Shown: positions 44,521 to 54,808, numbered from the stretch's first letter. The stretch: DNA of 64,000 nt from Anaerococcus tetradius ATCC 35098 (GCF_000159095.1 NZ_GG666297.1:230355-294354); one strand, 5' to 3'. Made by a program: numbers and translations. The notes: generated by a model from the letters alone, not told the origin.

Positions 44521-47500
44521 ATGAATAATAAAAGAATTATTAAGGCGACATTAATTGCCGCCTTGTCTATTTCATTCTTATTTAACGAGCCTTCCTTTGC
44601 CAGTAGCGAAGAAGATAAACCGCTAGAGGCAAATAGCCAAGGTCTTTTTGAAGAAAATGAATTAACTACAGAAAAAAAAGAAGAAGCAAAAGAAGAAGGA
44701 GCTTCTGATAAAGAAAGTGAACAAAATAAAGAAGATGCAAACAAAGACAAAGCTCCTAATATAGAAACTTCCCTCAAAGAAGATAAGTCTGTTGAAAAAG
44801 AAGGGAAAGCAACAGAAGATACACATAAAGCTGACCTTACTAAGGATTCATCTATTGAAGAAAAGAAAGATGATAAAGCTGTAGAAAAGAAAGATGAGGG
44901 AAGGCTCATATACATAGCCGAATTTAAAGATAAAGAGGCTGGGGAAAGGGCAATGAAGGAAATATCAAAACTTTCTTCTACAAAAGTTTTGTATGCCTAT
45001 AACACAATTTTTAATGGTTGTGCAATTGAAACAAAACAAGATAATCTTGATTTGATTAAACATATCGAAGGAATCTCATCTGTAGAAAGATCCCAAAAAG
45101 TTGAACCAATGATGAATCATGCAAGGGAAGAAATCGGTGTCAACGAAGCTATCGACTACCTAAAAGCCATCAACAAAGACATGGTAATGAAGTTTGATGG
45201 TAGGGGCATGGTAATTGCAAATATCGATACAGGAACTGATTATAGACACAAGGCTATGAGAATTGATGATGATGCTAAGCCTTATATGAGATTTAAAAAA
45301 GAGGACATGCAGGGAACTGACAAGGACTTTTGGTTGAGTGATAAGATTCCTCATGCCTTTAACTATTACAATGGTGGCAAAATCACTGTCGAAAAATATG
45401 ACGATGGTTCTGACTACCATGATCCACATGGTATGCATATAGCAGGAATCCTTGCCGGAAATGATACTGATGAAGATATAGCTAAGTACAATGGTATAGA
45501 CGGAATAGCACCAAATGCTCAAATCTTTTCTTACAAGATGTACTCAGATTCAGGCGATGGTTTTGCTGGTGATGAGACAATGTTTCATGCTATCGAAGAT
45601 GCAATCAAGCATAAGGTTGATGTAGTATCCGTATCTTCTGGATTTACAGGAACAGGTCTTATAGGTGAAAAATATTGGCAAGCAGTTAGGGCTTTAAGAA
45701 AAGCAGGTATCCCTATGGTAGTTGCTACTGGTAACTACGCAACATCAGCTTCAAGCTCCTCATGGGACTTGGCTGTTAATAACCAACTAAGGATGACCGA
45801 TACAGGAAATGTAACAAGGACTGCTGCCCATGAAGATGCCATAGCTGTAGCATCAGCCAAAAACCAAATAGTAGAGTTTGATAAGGTAAATATTGGTGGC
45901 GAAAGCTTCAAGTATAGAAATATCGGAACCTTCTTCGATAAGGATAAGATTATTACAAATGAAGACGGAAGTAAGCTAGGCGACAAAGTAAAATTTGTTT
46001 ATATAGGCAAGGGCCAAGATGATGATCTAGTTGGTCTTAATCTTAAAGGCAAAATTGCCGTTATGGATAGAATCTATACCAAGGATTTAAAATATGCCTT
46101 CAAAAGAGCTGCCGATAAGGGTGCTCGTGCAATCATGGTTGTAAATACAGTTAACTACTACAACAGGGATAACTGGACAGAGCTTCCAGCCATGGGCTAC
46201 GAAGAAGATGAAGGAACAACTTGCCAAGTATTCTCAGTATCAGGTGATGATGGACTTAAAATTTGGAATATGATTGATCCAGCCAATAAAACAGAAGTTA
46301 AGAGAAACAAGAAAGAAGACTTCAAAGATAAGCTTGACCAATACTATCCAATTGATATGGAAAGCTTCAACAAAAACCGTCCAAAACTTGGCGATGAGAA
46401 AGAGCTTGACTTTAACTTTGCTCCTGATACAGACAAGGAACTTTACAAGGAAGAAGTAATCGTGCCAGCAGCTTCTACATCTTGGGGCCCAAGGGTTGAC
46501 CTCCTCCTAAAACCAGATGTATCTGCACCAGGAAAAAACATCAAATCAACCCTAAATGTAATTGATGGCAAATCAACCTACGGCTATATGTCAGGAACAA
46601 GTATGGCAACACCAGTAGTTGCAGCATCAACAGTATTGATTAGACCAAAACTAAAAGAGATGCTCGAAAAACCTGTCTTAAAAAACCTAGAGGGTGACGA
46701 TAAAATCGACTTAACTACTCTTACAAAGATTGCCCTACAAAACACAGCAAGACCTATGATGGATCCAACAGCTTGGAAGGAAAAATCACTATATTATGCT
46801 TCACCAAGACAACAAGGTGCAGGTCTAATTAACGTTGCCAATGCACTAAGGAGTGACGTTATAGCAAGCTTTAAAAATGTTGATTCTGAAGGTCTAGTAA
46901 ACTCATATGGTTCTATCTCACTTAGAGAAATTAAGGGTGATAAGAGATATTTCACAATCAAGTTGATTAATACATCAGATAGGCCTCTAACATTTAAGGC
47001 TTCATCATCTGCAATCACAACAGATTCCCTAACCGATAGGCTAAAACTTGATGAAACTTACAAGGATGAAAAATCAGCAGACGGTAAACAAATTGTTCCA
47101 GAAATTCATCCAGAAAAGATCAAGGGTGCAAATATTACATTTGACCATGATGTATTTACAATTGCTCCAAACTCTTCATATGATTTGAAAGCAGTATTAA
47201 ATGTAGGAGATGCCAAAGATAAGGACCAATTTGTAGAATCCTTCATCAGACTTGAATCCAAAGAAGAACTTGAGGCGATGTGTGGCGATAAAAACAAGAC
47301 AGTATTCCAACCATCTCTATCTATGCCACTTATGGGCTTTGCTGGAAATTGGAACAAGGAGCCAATCCTTGACAAGTGGGCTTGGGAAGAAGGCTCTAAA
47401 TCAAAAACCATGGAAGGTTATGATGATGATGGTAAACCAAAAATACCTGGAACCTTGAACAAGGGTATAGGTGGAGAACACGACATTGATAAATTCAATC

Positions 47501-50500
47501 CAGCTGCCGTTATCCAAAACAGAAAAGATGGAGATACTAAATCACTCGACCAAGATCCTGATCTATTTGCACTAAATAACAACCAAGGCTTATTTGATCC
47601 ATCACAAAGTGAATCAAAAGTCGCAAGAGTTTATCCGCTCGACTCTAAGGGACAAACCCAAGAAGTTCAAATAGAAAGAGCATTAACCCCATCTCCACTT
47701 GTTCTAAGAAGTGCAGAAGAAGGCCAAATCTCAATAGTAAATACTGACAAAGAGGGCGAAGGTCAAAAAGACCTCAAGGTCGTAACAAGAGAGCACTTCA
47801 TCAGAGGAATCCTAAACTCAAAGAGAAATGACGCTAAGGGTATTAAGTCATCCAAGCTAAAAGTATTAGGAGATTTGAGATGGGATGGTCTTATCTACAA
47901 TCCTAGAGGTAGAGAAGAAGGCGCTAATGATAATAATAATAACCAAGACTTGGAAACAAAACTTAGGGGTCAATTTGAACCAATAGCTGAGGGCCAATAC
48001 TTCTACAAGTTCAAATATAGACTAACCAAGAATTATCCATGGCAAGTTTCTTATATACCAGTAAAAATTGATAACACAGCTCCAAAAATTGTCGACGTTG
48101 ATTTCTCTAATCCGGACAAAATCAAACTAATAGCAAAAGATACCTACCACAAGGTAAAGGATAAATACAAAAACGAAACCTTGTTTGTAAGAGATCAAAA
48201 AGACCATCCAGATAAATTCGACGAAGTAGCCAACGAAGTATGGTATGCAGGAGCAGCTATAGTTGACGAATATGGTGATGTTGAAAGAAACCTTGATGTT
48301 AAATATGCTGGAGAAGGCGAAGGAAGACACAGAAAGCTTGATAAAAATGGAAATACCATCTACGAAATTACAGGAGCTGGAGATTTAAGAGGAAAAATCA
48401 TAGAAGTAATAGCCCTAGATGGTGCAAGCAACTTCACCAAAATCCATAGGATTAAATTTGCTGATAAGGCTGACAAAAATGGAATGATTTCTTATTACCT
48501 AGTAGATCCTGATAAAGATTTTTCTTCTTACAAAAAACTAGGTGAAATTTCTGAAGAAAAACTTAAAAAAGCCCAAAGTCCAGAAGCCTCAAATAAAGTA
48601 GAAGAAAAGAAAGATACTGTTGAGGAAAATCCTATAGAGGGACCTTCAAAGCTAGATTTAGACAAAGAAATCTCTACTGTAAGAGGCTTTGAAGATAAAG
48701 ACCTAAAGAAACTAGTTAAAAAGAAATATAAAGAAGTAGTCGATTATGTAAATGGCGGAAAAATAAAAGTAGAGCTTGAATATCGATATGATGAAAATGG
48801 AAATATAAAAGCCTATGAAGATGGAAGTCCTATAGAATATGAAACTGAGAAACTTGATGATGTTAAATCAAGGCTTGGTGGAGTATTAAACCCATCAAAG
48901 AATGGTCATTTTGAAATTCTTGGAAAAGTAAGCAATGTATCCAAAGATGCCAAGGCTTACTATGGCAATGACTTTAAATTAATAGAAATTAAAGCAAGTA
49001 AATACGACCCACAAACAAAAACTCTAACCTTTGACTTGTTTAAAAACACCAATGATGTAGTAGATGGTCTATCCTTTACTGGAGATATGAATATTATAGT
49101 AAAAGATAAGGATAAAACAAAAGCTAAAACTATAATAAGGATGCCAGAAAAGAAGGATGAAGCCGAGGAAGCTTCACCATATGCTTCAAGTTATCCAAAT
49201 ATTATCGAACTAGGTGAAGGCGAACTTACCAAAGAAAAACCAAAAGATCCAAGTGCAATGGATACAAACAAGATGTACTTCGATAAGGATTCTGGTCACT
49301 ATGTATTAAATGATAATATGATTGTAAGAAAAGGCTATGCCCTAAGAGTTACTACATTGAACCCAGGAAAAACTGACATGATTGATAGCAATGGTCTTTA
49401 TAGTAAGGAAGATATAGAAAAAATCCAAAAGACTGCCCCTAACATCAAGGCCCTATCACAAAAAACAATCTACTGCGATAGTAGGAATGTTGAAGATGGA
49501 AGAAGCAGTCAATCAGTCCTAATGTCTGCCTTGGACGGCTTTAATATAGTTAGATATCAAGTCTTCAAATTCAAGACTAATGATAAGGGAGAAGCTATAG
49601 ATAAGGATGGCAAGCTTGTTACAGATCCTTCTAAACTAGTTCTTCTTGGAAAAGATGGCAAGGAATATCTTGGAGATGATAAATCCAATGTAGAAGCCAT
49701 CAAAGAAGATGGAGCTATGCTATTTATAGATGCAAAACCAGTAGATTTGACTATGGATAGAAACTATTTCAATCCAACAAAGGACAATAAAATCTATGTA
49801 AGAAAACCAGAATTCTATCTAAGAGGAAAGATAGGAGATAAGGGTGGTTTCAACTGGGAAATGAGAGTTAACGAGTCAGTTGTTGACAACTACCTAATCT
49901 ATGGTGATTTACACATTGATAATACAAGAGACTTTAACATTAAGCTTGATGTAAAAGATGGAGACATCATGGACTGGGGAATGAAGGACTACAAGGCTAA
50001 TGGCTTCCCAGACAAGGTCAAAGATATGGATGGAAATGTCTATCTACAAACTGGTTATAGTAATCTCAATGCCAAGGCTGTAGGTGTTCACTATCAATTC
50101 CTTTATGATAATATAAAACCAGAAATCGAACAAAAAGAAGATGGCAACACAGCTATTGAATATGAAAAAGATAAATTCATCAAATTCAATGTTACAGACA
50201 AGAGAAATGAGGATAAGGCTGGAGAAATCCAAGATAAACAAATCTTTGTAAATGGGAAAGAATACAAGTCCTTAGCTGATATCAAAGATATAAAGGATGA
50301 TAAGCTAACAATTAAGTTTGTAGTAAAAGACTTTGCAAATAATACTAGGGTAAAGGAATTTAGCTTTGACAAAAAAACTGGCTCATTAACTCCTGTAGAT
50401 CCACAAAAAGTCAAGATTACAATAGCTAATAAGGAAAATGAACTTGTAAAGGGAGAGGACTTCCAATTACCAGAATACAAGGGAGAAATTCCAGAAGGTA

Positions 50501-51144
50501 AAGGCTTTAAGGGTTGGAAAGTCAAAGGCAAAGACGGAAAAGAAGAAATCAAAGCACAAGGTTCCTTCCTATTTGCAGAGGCTGATCTAAGTGTTGAACC
50601 AGACTTCTACGAGCTTCCTAAAGAAGTTAAAGAAGAAAATAAACAAACTTTTGATGAAACAAAGAAAAAGGATGAGGATTATTCAAAGATTTGGAATATA
50701 ACTTGCCCAAGTAACACAGAAGAACCATCAGTCAATCCTTGCGAAGTACCATCAGAAGAACATTCAGTAAATCCTTCAGTAATTTCTTCAGAAAATCCAC
50801 AAATTCCTGAAATAAGTGTAGGTCATAAGAGTGAAAATATTTCAGATCAAAAAGGATTACTAGCGGAAGTAAGCTCTAAGACTAAAGAGCTTAAAGGAGA
50901 GCCTTCAACAGACAATGGTCAAAGTCCAAGGGAAGATAAGGATAAAGAAGAAGCTCCATCAAAAGCCCAAAAAGAAGAAGCAAGGGAAAATAAGACCCAA
51001 AGAAGTGAGGGAAAATCACAAGCAAACAATGAGAAAGCTCCAACAAGTACAAATGTTAAAACAGGAGTAGAGAGCCTATCATCAGTAGTTATGGGACTAT
51101 TTGCAGCAAGCCTTGCCTTATTCAAGACTAAAAAAAGAAAATAA
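44521..51144 (+). CDS. very large cell-wall-linked subtilisin-like protease (S8 family, lactocepin/C5a-peptidase type)
   Basis: 2207 residues. Signal peptide (1-27) and acidic/lysine-rich propeptide (about 28-130, with an inhibitor-like domain after it). The S8 domain holds the triad D236 (IDTGTD), H303 (DPHGMHIAG) and S694 (SGTSMATPV). A protease-associated insert lies between H and S (about 450-600). Long Fn3-like and beta-rich stalk domains follow (about 780-1950), then a P/S/E-rich spacer and the tail NVKTGVES, hydrophobic helix and KTKKRK. The same KTGVES tail ends the protein at 5733-6830. It likely degrades host proteins at the surface. Confidence 0.93.
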   Translation: MNNKRIIKATLIAALSISFLFNEPSFASSEEDKPLEANSQGLFEENELTTEKKEEAKEEGASDKESEQNKEDANKDKAPNIETSLKEDKSVEKEGKATEDTHKADLTKDSSIEEKKDDKAVEKKDEGRLIYIAEFKDKEAGERAMKEISKLSSTKVLYAYNTIFNGCAIETKQDNLDLIKHIEGISSVERSQKVEPMMNHAREEIGVNEAIDYLKAINKDMVMKFDGRGMVIANIDTGTDYRHKAMRIDDDAKPYMRFKKEDMQGTDKDFWLSDKIPHAFNYYNGGKITVEKYDDGSDYHDPHGMHIAGILAGNDTDEDIAKYNGIDGIAPNAQIFSYKMYSDSGDGFAGDETMFHAIEDAIKHKVDVVSVSSGFTGTGLIGEKYWQAVRALRKAGIPMVVATGNYATSASSSSWDLAVNNQLRMTDTGNVTRTAAHEDAIAVASAKNQIVEFDKVNIGGESFKYRNIGTFFDKDKIITNEDGSKLGDKVKFVYIGKGQDDDLVGLNLKGKIAVMDRIYTKDLKYAFKRAADKGARAIMVVNTVNYYNRDNWTELPAMGYEEDEGTTCQVFSVSGDDGLKIWNMIDPANKTEVKRNKKEDFKDKLDQYYPIDMESFNKNRPKLGDEKELDFNFAPDTDKELYKEEVIVPAASTSWGPRVDLLLKPDVSAPGKNIKSTLNVIDGKSTYGYMSGTSMATPVVAASTVLIRPKLKEMLEKPVLKNLEGDDKIDLTTLTKIALQNTARPMMDPTAWKEKSLYYASPRQQGAGLINVANALRSDVIASFKNVDSEGLVNSYGSISLREIKGDKRYFTIKLINTSDRPLTFKASSSAITTDSLTDRLKLDETYKDEKSADGKQIVPEIHPEKIKGANITFDHDVFTIAPNSSYDLKAVLNVGDAKDKDQFVESFIRLESKEELEAMCGDKNKTVFQPSLSMPLMGFAGNWNKEPILDKWAWEEGSKSKTMEGYDDDGKPKIPGTLNKGIGGEHDIDKFNPAAVIQNRKDGDTKSLDQDPDLFALNNNQGLFDPSQSESKVARVYPLDSKGQTQEVQIERALTPSPLVLRSAEEGQISIVNTDKEGEGQKDLKVVTREHFIRGILNSKRNDAKGIKSSKLKVLGDLRWDGLIYNPRGREEGANDNNNNQDLETKLRGQFEPIAEGQYFYKFKYRLTKNYPWQVSYIPVKIDNTAPKIVDVDFSNPDKIKLIAKDTYHKVKDKYKNETLFVRDQKDHPDKFDEVANEVWYAGAAIVDEYGDVERNLDVKYAGEGEGRHRKLDKNGNTIYEITGAGDLRGKIIEVIALDGASNFTKIHRIKFADKADKNGMISYYLVDPDKDFSSYKKLGEISEEKLKKAQSPEASNKVEEKKDTVEENPIEGPSKLDLDKEISTVRGFEDKDLKKLVKKKYKEVVDYVNGGKIKVELEYRYDENGNIKAYEDGSPIEYETEKLDDVKSRLGGVLNPSKNGHFEILGKVSNVSKDAKAYYGNDFKLIEIKASKYDPQTKTLTFDLFKNTNDVVDGLSFTGDMNIIVKDKDKTKAKTIIRMPEKKDEAEEASPYASSYPNIIELGEGELTKEKPKDPSAMDTNKMYFDKDSGHYVLNDNMIVRKGYALRVTTLNPGKTDMIDSNGLYSKEDIEKIQKTAPNIKALSQKTIYCDSRNVEDGRSSQSVLMSALDGFNIVRYQVFKFKTNDKGEAIDKDGKLVTDPSKLVLLGKDGKEYLGDDKSNVEAIKEDGAMLFIDAKPVDLTMDRNYFNPTKDNKIYVRKPEFYLRGKIGDKGGFNWEMRVNESVVDNYLIYGDLHIDNTRDFNIKLDVKDGDIMDWGMKDYKANGFPDKVKDMDGNVYLQTGYSNLNAKAVGVHYQFLYDNIKPEIEQKEDGNTAIEYEKDKFIKFNVTDKRNEDKAGEIQDKQIFVNGKEYKSLADIKDIKDDKLTIKFVVKDFANNTRVKEFSFDKKTGSLTPVDPQKVKITIANKENELVKGEDFQLPEYKGEIPEGKGFKGWKVKGKDGKEEIKAQGSFLFAEADLSVEPDFYELPKEVKEENKQTFDETKKKDEDYSKIWNITCPSNTEEPSVNPCEVPSEEHSVNPSVISSENPQIPEISVGHKSENISDQKGLLAEVSSKTKELKGEPSTDNGQSPREDKDKEEAPSKAQKEEARENKTQRSEGKSQANNEKAPTSTNVKTGVESLSSVVMGLFAASLALFKTKKRK

Positions 51145-51182
51145 AAAAGACCTAATATAAGCTAAGCGAATATTAGACCTTA

Positions 51183-51220
51183 TGCCAGAGTTAGCTTTAG
51201 GCTTGCTCTGGTATTTTTTT
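51183..51220 (+). terminator. terminator of the subtilase gene
   Basis: TGCCAGAG pairs with CTCTGGTA around a loop that can extend the stem; followed by seven Ts. Confidence 0.75.
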
Positions 51221-51325
51221 GGCTTAGGATTTTATATTAGAAAATCATCTCTAGGATTCTTATAAAATCATCCTAAGAAAGATTTACAAATTAAAAGCCC
51301 TCAACAAATTTGAGGACTTTCGACT

Positions 51326-52540
51326 CTATTTTTTGCTATCCATATCAGCCTTGATAGCCTTAGCGAGGGCTTCGATTTCTTCTACTTGTTCCATCTTCAC
51401 ACCAGAATTGATTTTAACATCTTCACCTACATAATCAAGCTTAGCTTGAGATAGGATTTCCTTAGAAATCTCGAGACTTCTTCCGCCCCAAGACCAGTTG
51501 TTTAGGAAAGAAACAGTCTTATTGCTAAAGCCTGTTCCAACAAGCTCTCTTAGGAAGGCATCCATCTTGTAGTAAAGGCCTGAGTTGTAGTTGATTGGTG
51601 CAAATACTGAGTGAGAGAATCTGTGGCAGTCACTAATTGGATGAGAAACATCCCAAGCAGCAACATCATAAATCTTGATATTTTCAACCCCTAGCTCAGC
51701 TAGCTTTGTTGCAAGAATATCGGCTGCTTCTTCGGTATCTCCGTACATTGATGCGTAAACTATAACCACACCTTCTTCTTCTGCTGTGAAGGTTGACCAC
51801 TTGTTATACTTATCCATTATGAAGTTGATAGATTCTTCATCCTTATAAACAGGACCATGGAGAGGAAGGATGGCATTAATAGCAAGTCCGTCGATTTTCT
51901 TGAAGGCATTTTGTACCATCTTGCCAAACTTACCAACGATGTTTATATAATATCTTCTAGCTTGATCTAGCCAATCACCCTTGTGGATAACATTCTTAGC
52001 ATCTACATGACCTTCTATAACATTAAAGGCACCAAAAGCATCTGCTGAGAAGAGGAGACCTTCAGTTGTTTCGTAAGTCATCATAACTTCTGGCCAGTGA
52101 ACCATTGGAGTGAATACAAACTTGAGATTTCTCTTGCCAATATTTAGTTCATCCCCATCTTTTACTTCTACATATCTATCCTTAAATTCATCATTGTAGA
52201 ACTGTTCATATAACTTGAAGGTCTTGGCATTGCCGACAAACTTAGCATTTGGCCATTCTCTCAAACAAAAATCAATATTTCTGCAGTGGTCTGGTTCCAT
52301 ATGCTCAACAATTAAATAATCCAAGTCTTCTCCGTTAAGAGCTGCCTTGACATTATCTATATATCTTCTAGTAAAGGCTGCATCTACTGAATCAAACAAA
52401 ACGTTCTTTTCGTCCTTAATAAGGTAAGAGTTGTAGGAAACTCCATTTGTCAATTCGAACATATTTTCGAATCTGTCAATCCTTCTGTCGTTAACTCCAA
52501 CCCAATAGATATTATCTAATATTTCTACTATATTGTGCAT
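51326..52540 (-). CDS. flavodiiron protein (FprA-type oxygen/NO reductase)
   Basis: 404 residues. The metallo-beta-lactamase-like diiron domain has EHMEPDHCRN (H-x-E-x-D-H, about 79-86) and later histidines in MVHWPEVM and LPLHGPVY. The C-terminal flavodoxin domain begins VIVYASMYGDTEEAADI (about 253-269). The protein reduces oxygen or nitric oxide to protect anaerobes. Divergent from the acyl-CoA dehydrogenase gene. A palindrome covers its likely promoter. Confidence 0.95.
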   Translation of the reverse strand: MHNIVEILDNIYWVGVNDRRIDRFENMFELTNGVSYNSYLIKDEKNVLFDSVDAAFTRRYIDNVKAALNGEDLDYLIVEHMEPDHCRNIDFCLREWPNAKFVGNAKTFKLYEQFYNDEFKDRYVEVKDGDELNIGKRNLKFVFTPMVHWPEVMMTYETTEGLLFSADAFGAFNVIEGHVDAKNVIHKGDWLDQARRYYINIVGKFGKMVQNAFKKIDGLAINAILPLHGPVYKDEESINFIMDKYNKWSTFTAEEEGVVIVYASMYGDTEEAADILATKLAELGVENIKIYDVAAWDVSHPISDCHRFSHSVFAPINYNSGLYYKMDAFLRELVGTGFSNKTVSFLNNWSWGGRSLEISKEILSQAKLDYVGEDVKINSGVKMEQVEEIEALAKAIKADMDSKK

Positions 52541-52612
52541 CTTATCTCCTTTGAAACTCCTTTTATCTGTTTTGTTACATTATTAACTATACCAGCTATT
52601 TAGGAAAATTAA

Positions 52613-52647
52613 ATTATATATTAATGATTATTATTATCGGTAATAAT
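52613..52647 (-). promoter_or_regulatory. probable promoter and palindromic operator of the flavodiiron gene
   Basis: On the minus strand a TATAAT (-10) lies at 52618-52613. The perfect palindrome ATTATTA-TCGG-TAATAAT (52630-52647) covers the spacer and the -35 position. It could bind a repressor of the Fur/PerR or another redox family; the exact box is not a known consensus. Confidence 0.4.
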
Positions 52648-52796
52648 CTAAAAAAAATTAAATTTTATAATTTAACAAAAAATTATGTTAGAAATAATTT
52701 GTTTGGGTATAAATAGGGTGAAAACAATTACAAAAACTTGCCAAACATATACAATTCGGCTGATATAATTTATAAATTTTAAATTAAGGAGAAATA

Positions 52797-54482
52797 ATGT
52801 CATATAATTTACCAAGAGATTTAGAAGAATTTAGAAAAGTAGTTAGGGATTTTGCTGAGGAAAAAATTAGACCCATAGCATTTCACTTAGACCAAAGCAA
52901 GGAATTTCCAAAAGAAATAGTGAGACTTATGGGCGAGATGGGCCTAATGGGAATTCCATTTCCAGAAGAATATGGGGGAGCAGGTTTAACAAATGAGCAT
53001 TACGCCATAGCTGTTGAAGAATTATCAAGAGTAGATGGTGGAGTCGGTGTAATTTGTTCAGCCCACACCTCACTGGGTACTTGGGGAATTAACGAATTTG
53101 CGAATGAAGAACAAAAAGAAAAATATCTAAGACCCCTTCTTACAGGTAAGTCAATAGGTGGTTTCGGTCTAACAGAAGAAAACGCTGGTTCAGACTCTGC
53201 AGGAACTCAAACTACAGCAGTCCTAAAAGGAGATCACTACATCCTAAATGGTAAGAAAATCTTTATAACCAACGCCCCAGAAGCTCAAACTTATCTAGTA
53301 ACAGCAGTTACTACTCCGGGCAAGGGCAACCATGGCATATCCATGTTCATAGTAGACAAGGACTTTGAAGGTTTTACCTTTTCCGAGCCTTACGACAAGC
53401 TAGGTATCAGATCATCAGTTACAGCAGAGCTTCACTTTAACAATGTTAAAGTTCCAAAAGAAAATCTTCTTGGTGAAGAAGGTAAGGGCTTCAAATACGC
53501 TATGATGATTCTTGATGGTGGTAGGATTGGTATAGCTTCCCAAGCCCTAGGTATAGCCCAAGGAGCTTACGAATCTGCCAAAGATTACGGACTAAATCGT
53601 GAACAATTCGGACAAGCTATTGCAAGGATGCAACACAATGCCTTCATCCTAGCAGATATGGCAACTGAATTAAAGGCTGCAAGATTGTTAATTTATGATG
53701 CAGCAAGGAAGAAAGACAAACATGAACCATATGGTAAGGATGCTGCTATGGCTAAGCTTTTTGCATCAGATATGGCAGAAAAACTTACCAGCAAGGCCCT
53801 CCAACTCTACGGTGGCTCAGGCTTCATCAAGGGAGTAGATGTAGAAAGATATTACAGAGACTCAAAGATAACTCAAATCTATGAAGGAACAAATGAGATT
53901 ATGAGATTAGTTATCTCATCCTATATCCTACCTAGAGAAGAAAAGAAGGAAGTTAAGAAAGAAACTGTAAAGAAAAACAAATCTCAAGTTGGCGAAAGAA
54001 AACTTCAAATCTTTAAGGGTGATGAAAAACAAGCAGCTAAGAAATTAGTAGAAGCCCTAAAGGCTCAAGGATTTATTTTTGATAAAAAAGACATAGACCT
54101 TGAAGGTGATATAGACACTGCCCAATCAGCTGTAGGAGCAGGTATGGGAATTGGCGAAGAGCAAAACCTAGAGATGATTAAAGAATTGGCAAAGGAAACT
54201 GGCTCAGTTCTAGTATCATCAAGACCAGCTGCCCAAGTTAGAGGATATGTTTCTAGCGATAGATTTATCGGCCTATCTGGCAAGAAATTTAAGGGTAAAC
54301 TCTACATCGCTGTTGGTATATCTGGAGCTATGCAACACCTAAGAGGAATAACAGATGCTGGAACAATAGTAGCTATAAATAATGACGAAAGCGCAAACAT
54401 CTTTAACAACTGTGACTTTGGAATAGTAGGCGACTTCCACAAAGTAGTACCTGCCCTAATAGAAGAAATCAAAAATGCATAG
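52797..54482 (+). CDS. acyl-CoA dehydrogenase fused to an EtfA-type FAD domain
   Basis: 561 residues. Residues 1-385 form a short-chain acyl-CoA dehydrogenase; the catalytic glutamate is E363 in QIYEGTNEIM, and FGLTEENAGSD is the flavin/substrate loop. A lysine-rich linker (about 384-400) joins the C-terminal FAD-binding domain of ETF alpha (about 400-561): SSRPAAQVRG, LYIAVGISGAMQHLRGI, IVAINNDESANIF, FGIVGDFHKVVPALIEEI. The EtfA N-terminal domain and EtfB are absent. Electrons could pass within one chain from the dehydrogenase flavin to the ETF flavin. The acceptor is not evident; FixCX at 18135-19726 is one candidate. Confidence 0.92.
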   Translation: MSYNLPRDLEEFRKVVRDFAEEKIRPIAFHLDQSKEFPKEIVRLMGEMGLMGIPFPEEYGGAGLTNEHYAIAVEELSRVDGGVGVICSAHTSLGTWGINEFANEEQKEKYLRPLLTGKSIGGFGLTEENAGSDSAGTQTTAVLKGDHYILNGKKIFITNAPEAQTYLVTAVTTPGKGNHGISMFIVDKDFEGFTFSEPYDKLGIRSSVTAELHFNNVKVPKENLLGEEGKGFKYAMMILDGGRIGIASQALGIAQGAYESAKDYGLNREQFGQAIARMQHNAFILADMATELKAARLLIYDAARKKDKHEPYGKDAAMAKLFASDMAEKLTSKALQLYGGSGFIKGVDVERYYRDSKITQIYEGTNEIMRLVISSYILPREEKKEVKKETVKKNKSQVGERKLQIFKGDEKQAAKKLVEALKAQGFIFDKKDIDLEGDIDTAQSAVGAGMGIGEEQNLEMIKELAKETGSVLVSSRPAAQVRGYVSSDRFIGLSGKKFKGKLYIAVGISGAMQHLRGITDAGTIVAINNDESANIFNNCDFGIVGDFHKVVPALIEEIKNA

Positions 54483-54500
54483 ATAGAAGATCCATAAGAA

Positions 54501-54694
54501 GGGGCTGTTGCAGAATGAATAAATCGTCCCAATATCATTAGAAGAACCTCCACGGAAAGTCTCATAACGCCGACGAGCTAACCGCCTCCATCAGTCGGCA
54601 GGCACTAATCTGCCCACCGGCAAGGAGAGGCAAAATTTCCTAAGAGAACCTTCTAATGATGGGACGATGATTATTCATAATTTTGCAACAGCCC
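54501..54694 (+). repeat. MITE-like 194-bp repeat, copy 1
   Basis: Begins GGGGCTGTTGCAGAATGAAT and ends with the near-complement ATTCATAATTTTGCAACAGCC; the imperfect terminal inverted repeats extend about 45 bases inward, to CATTAGAAG/CTTCTAATG. The core has a stem GCCGAC/GTCGGC and several other short stems, but no ORF. An opposite-orientation copy lies at 62487-62680 and is visibly almost identical. GGGCTGTTGCAAA-type ends occur in several IS families; no transposase with these ends is in the window. The insertion sits between the dehydrogenase stop and the riboswitch promoter. Target duplication not clear. Confidence 0.8.
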
Positions 54695-54808
54695 ATTAAC
54701 TTGTAAAAAATTCAGGGATTGGCTTTTATAGATTAGAGTTAGTAAATAGATATTGCTAGTAAGGCAATATATGCAAATGATTATTATAAGAAAACTCTTC
54801 GCTATTAT

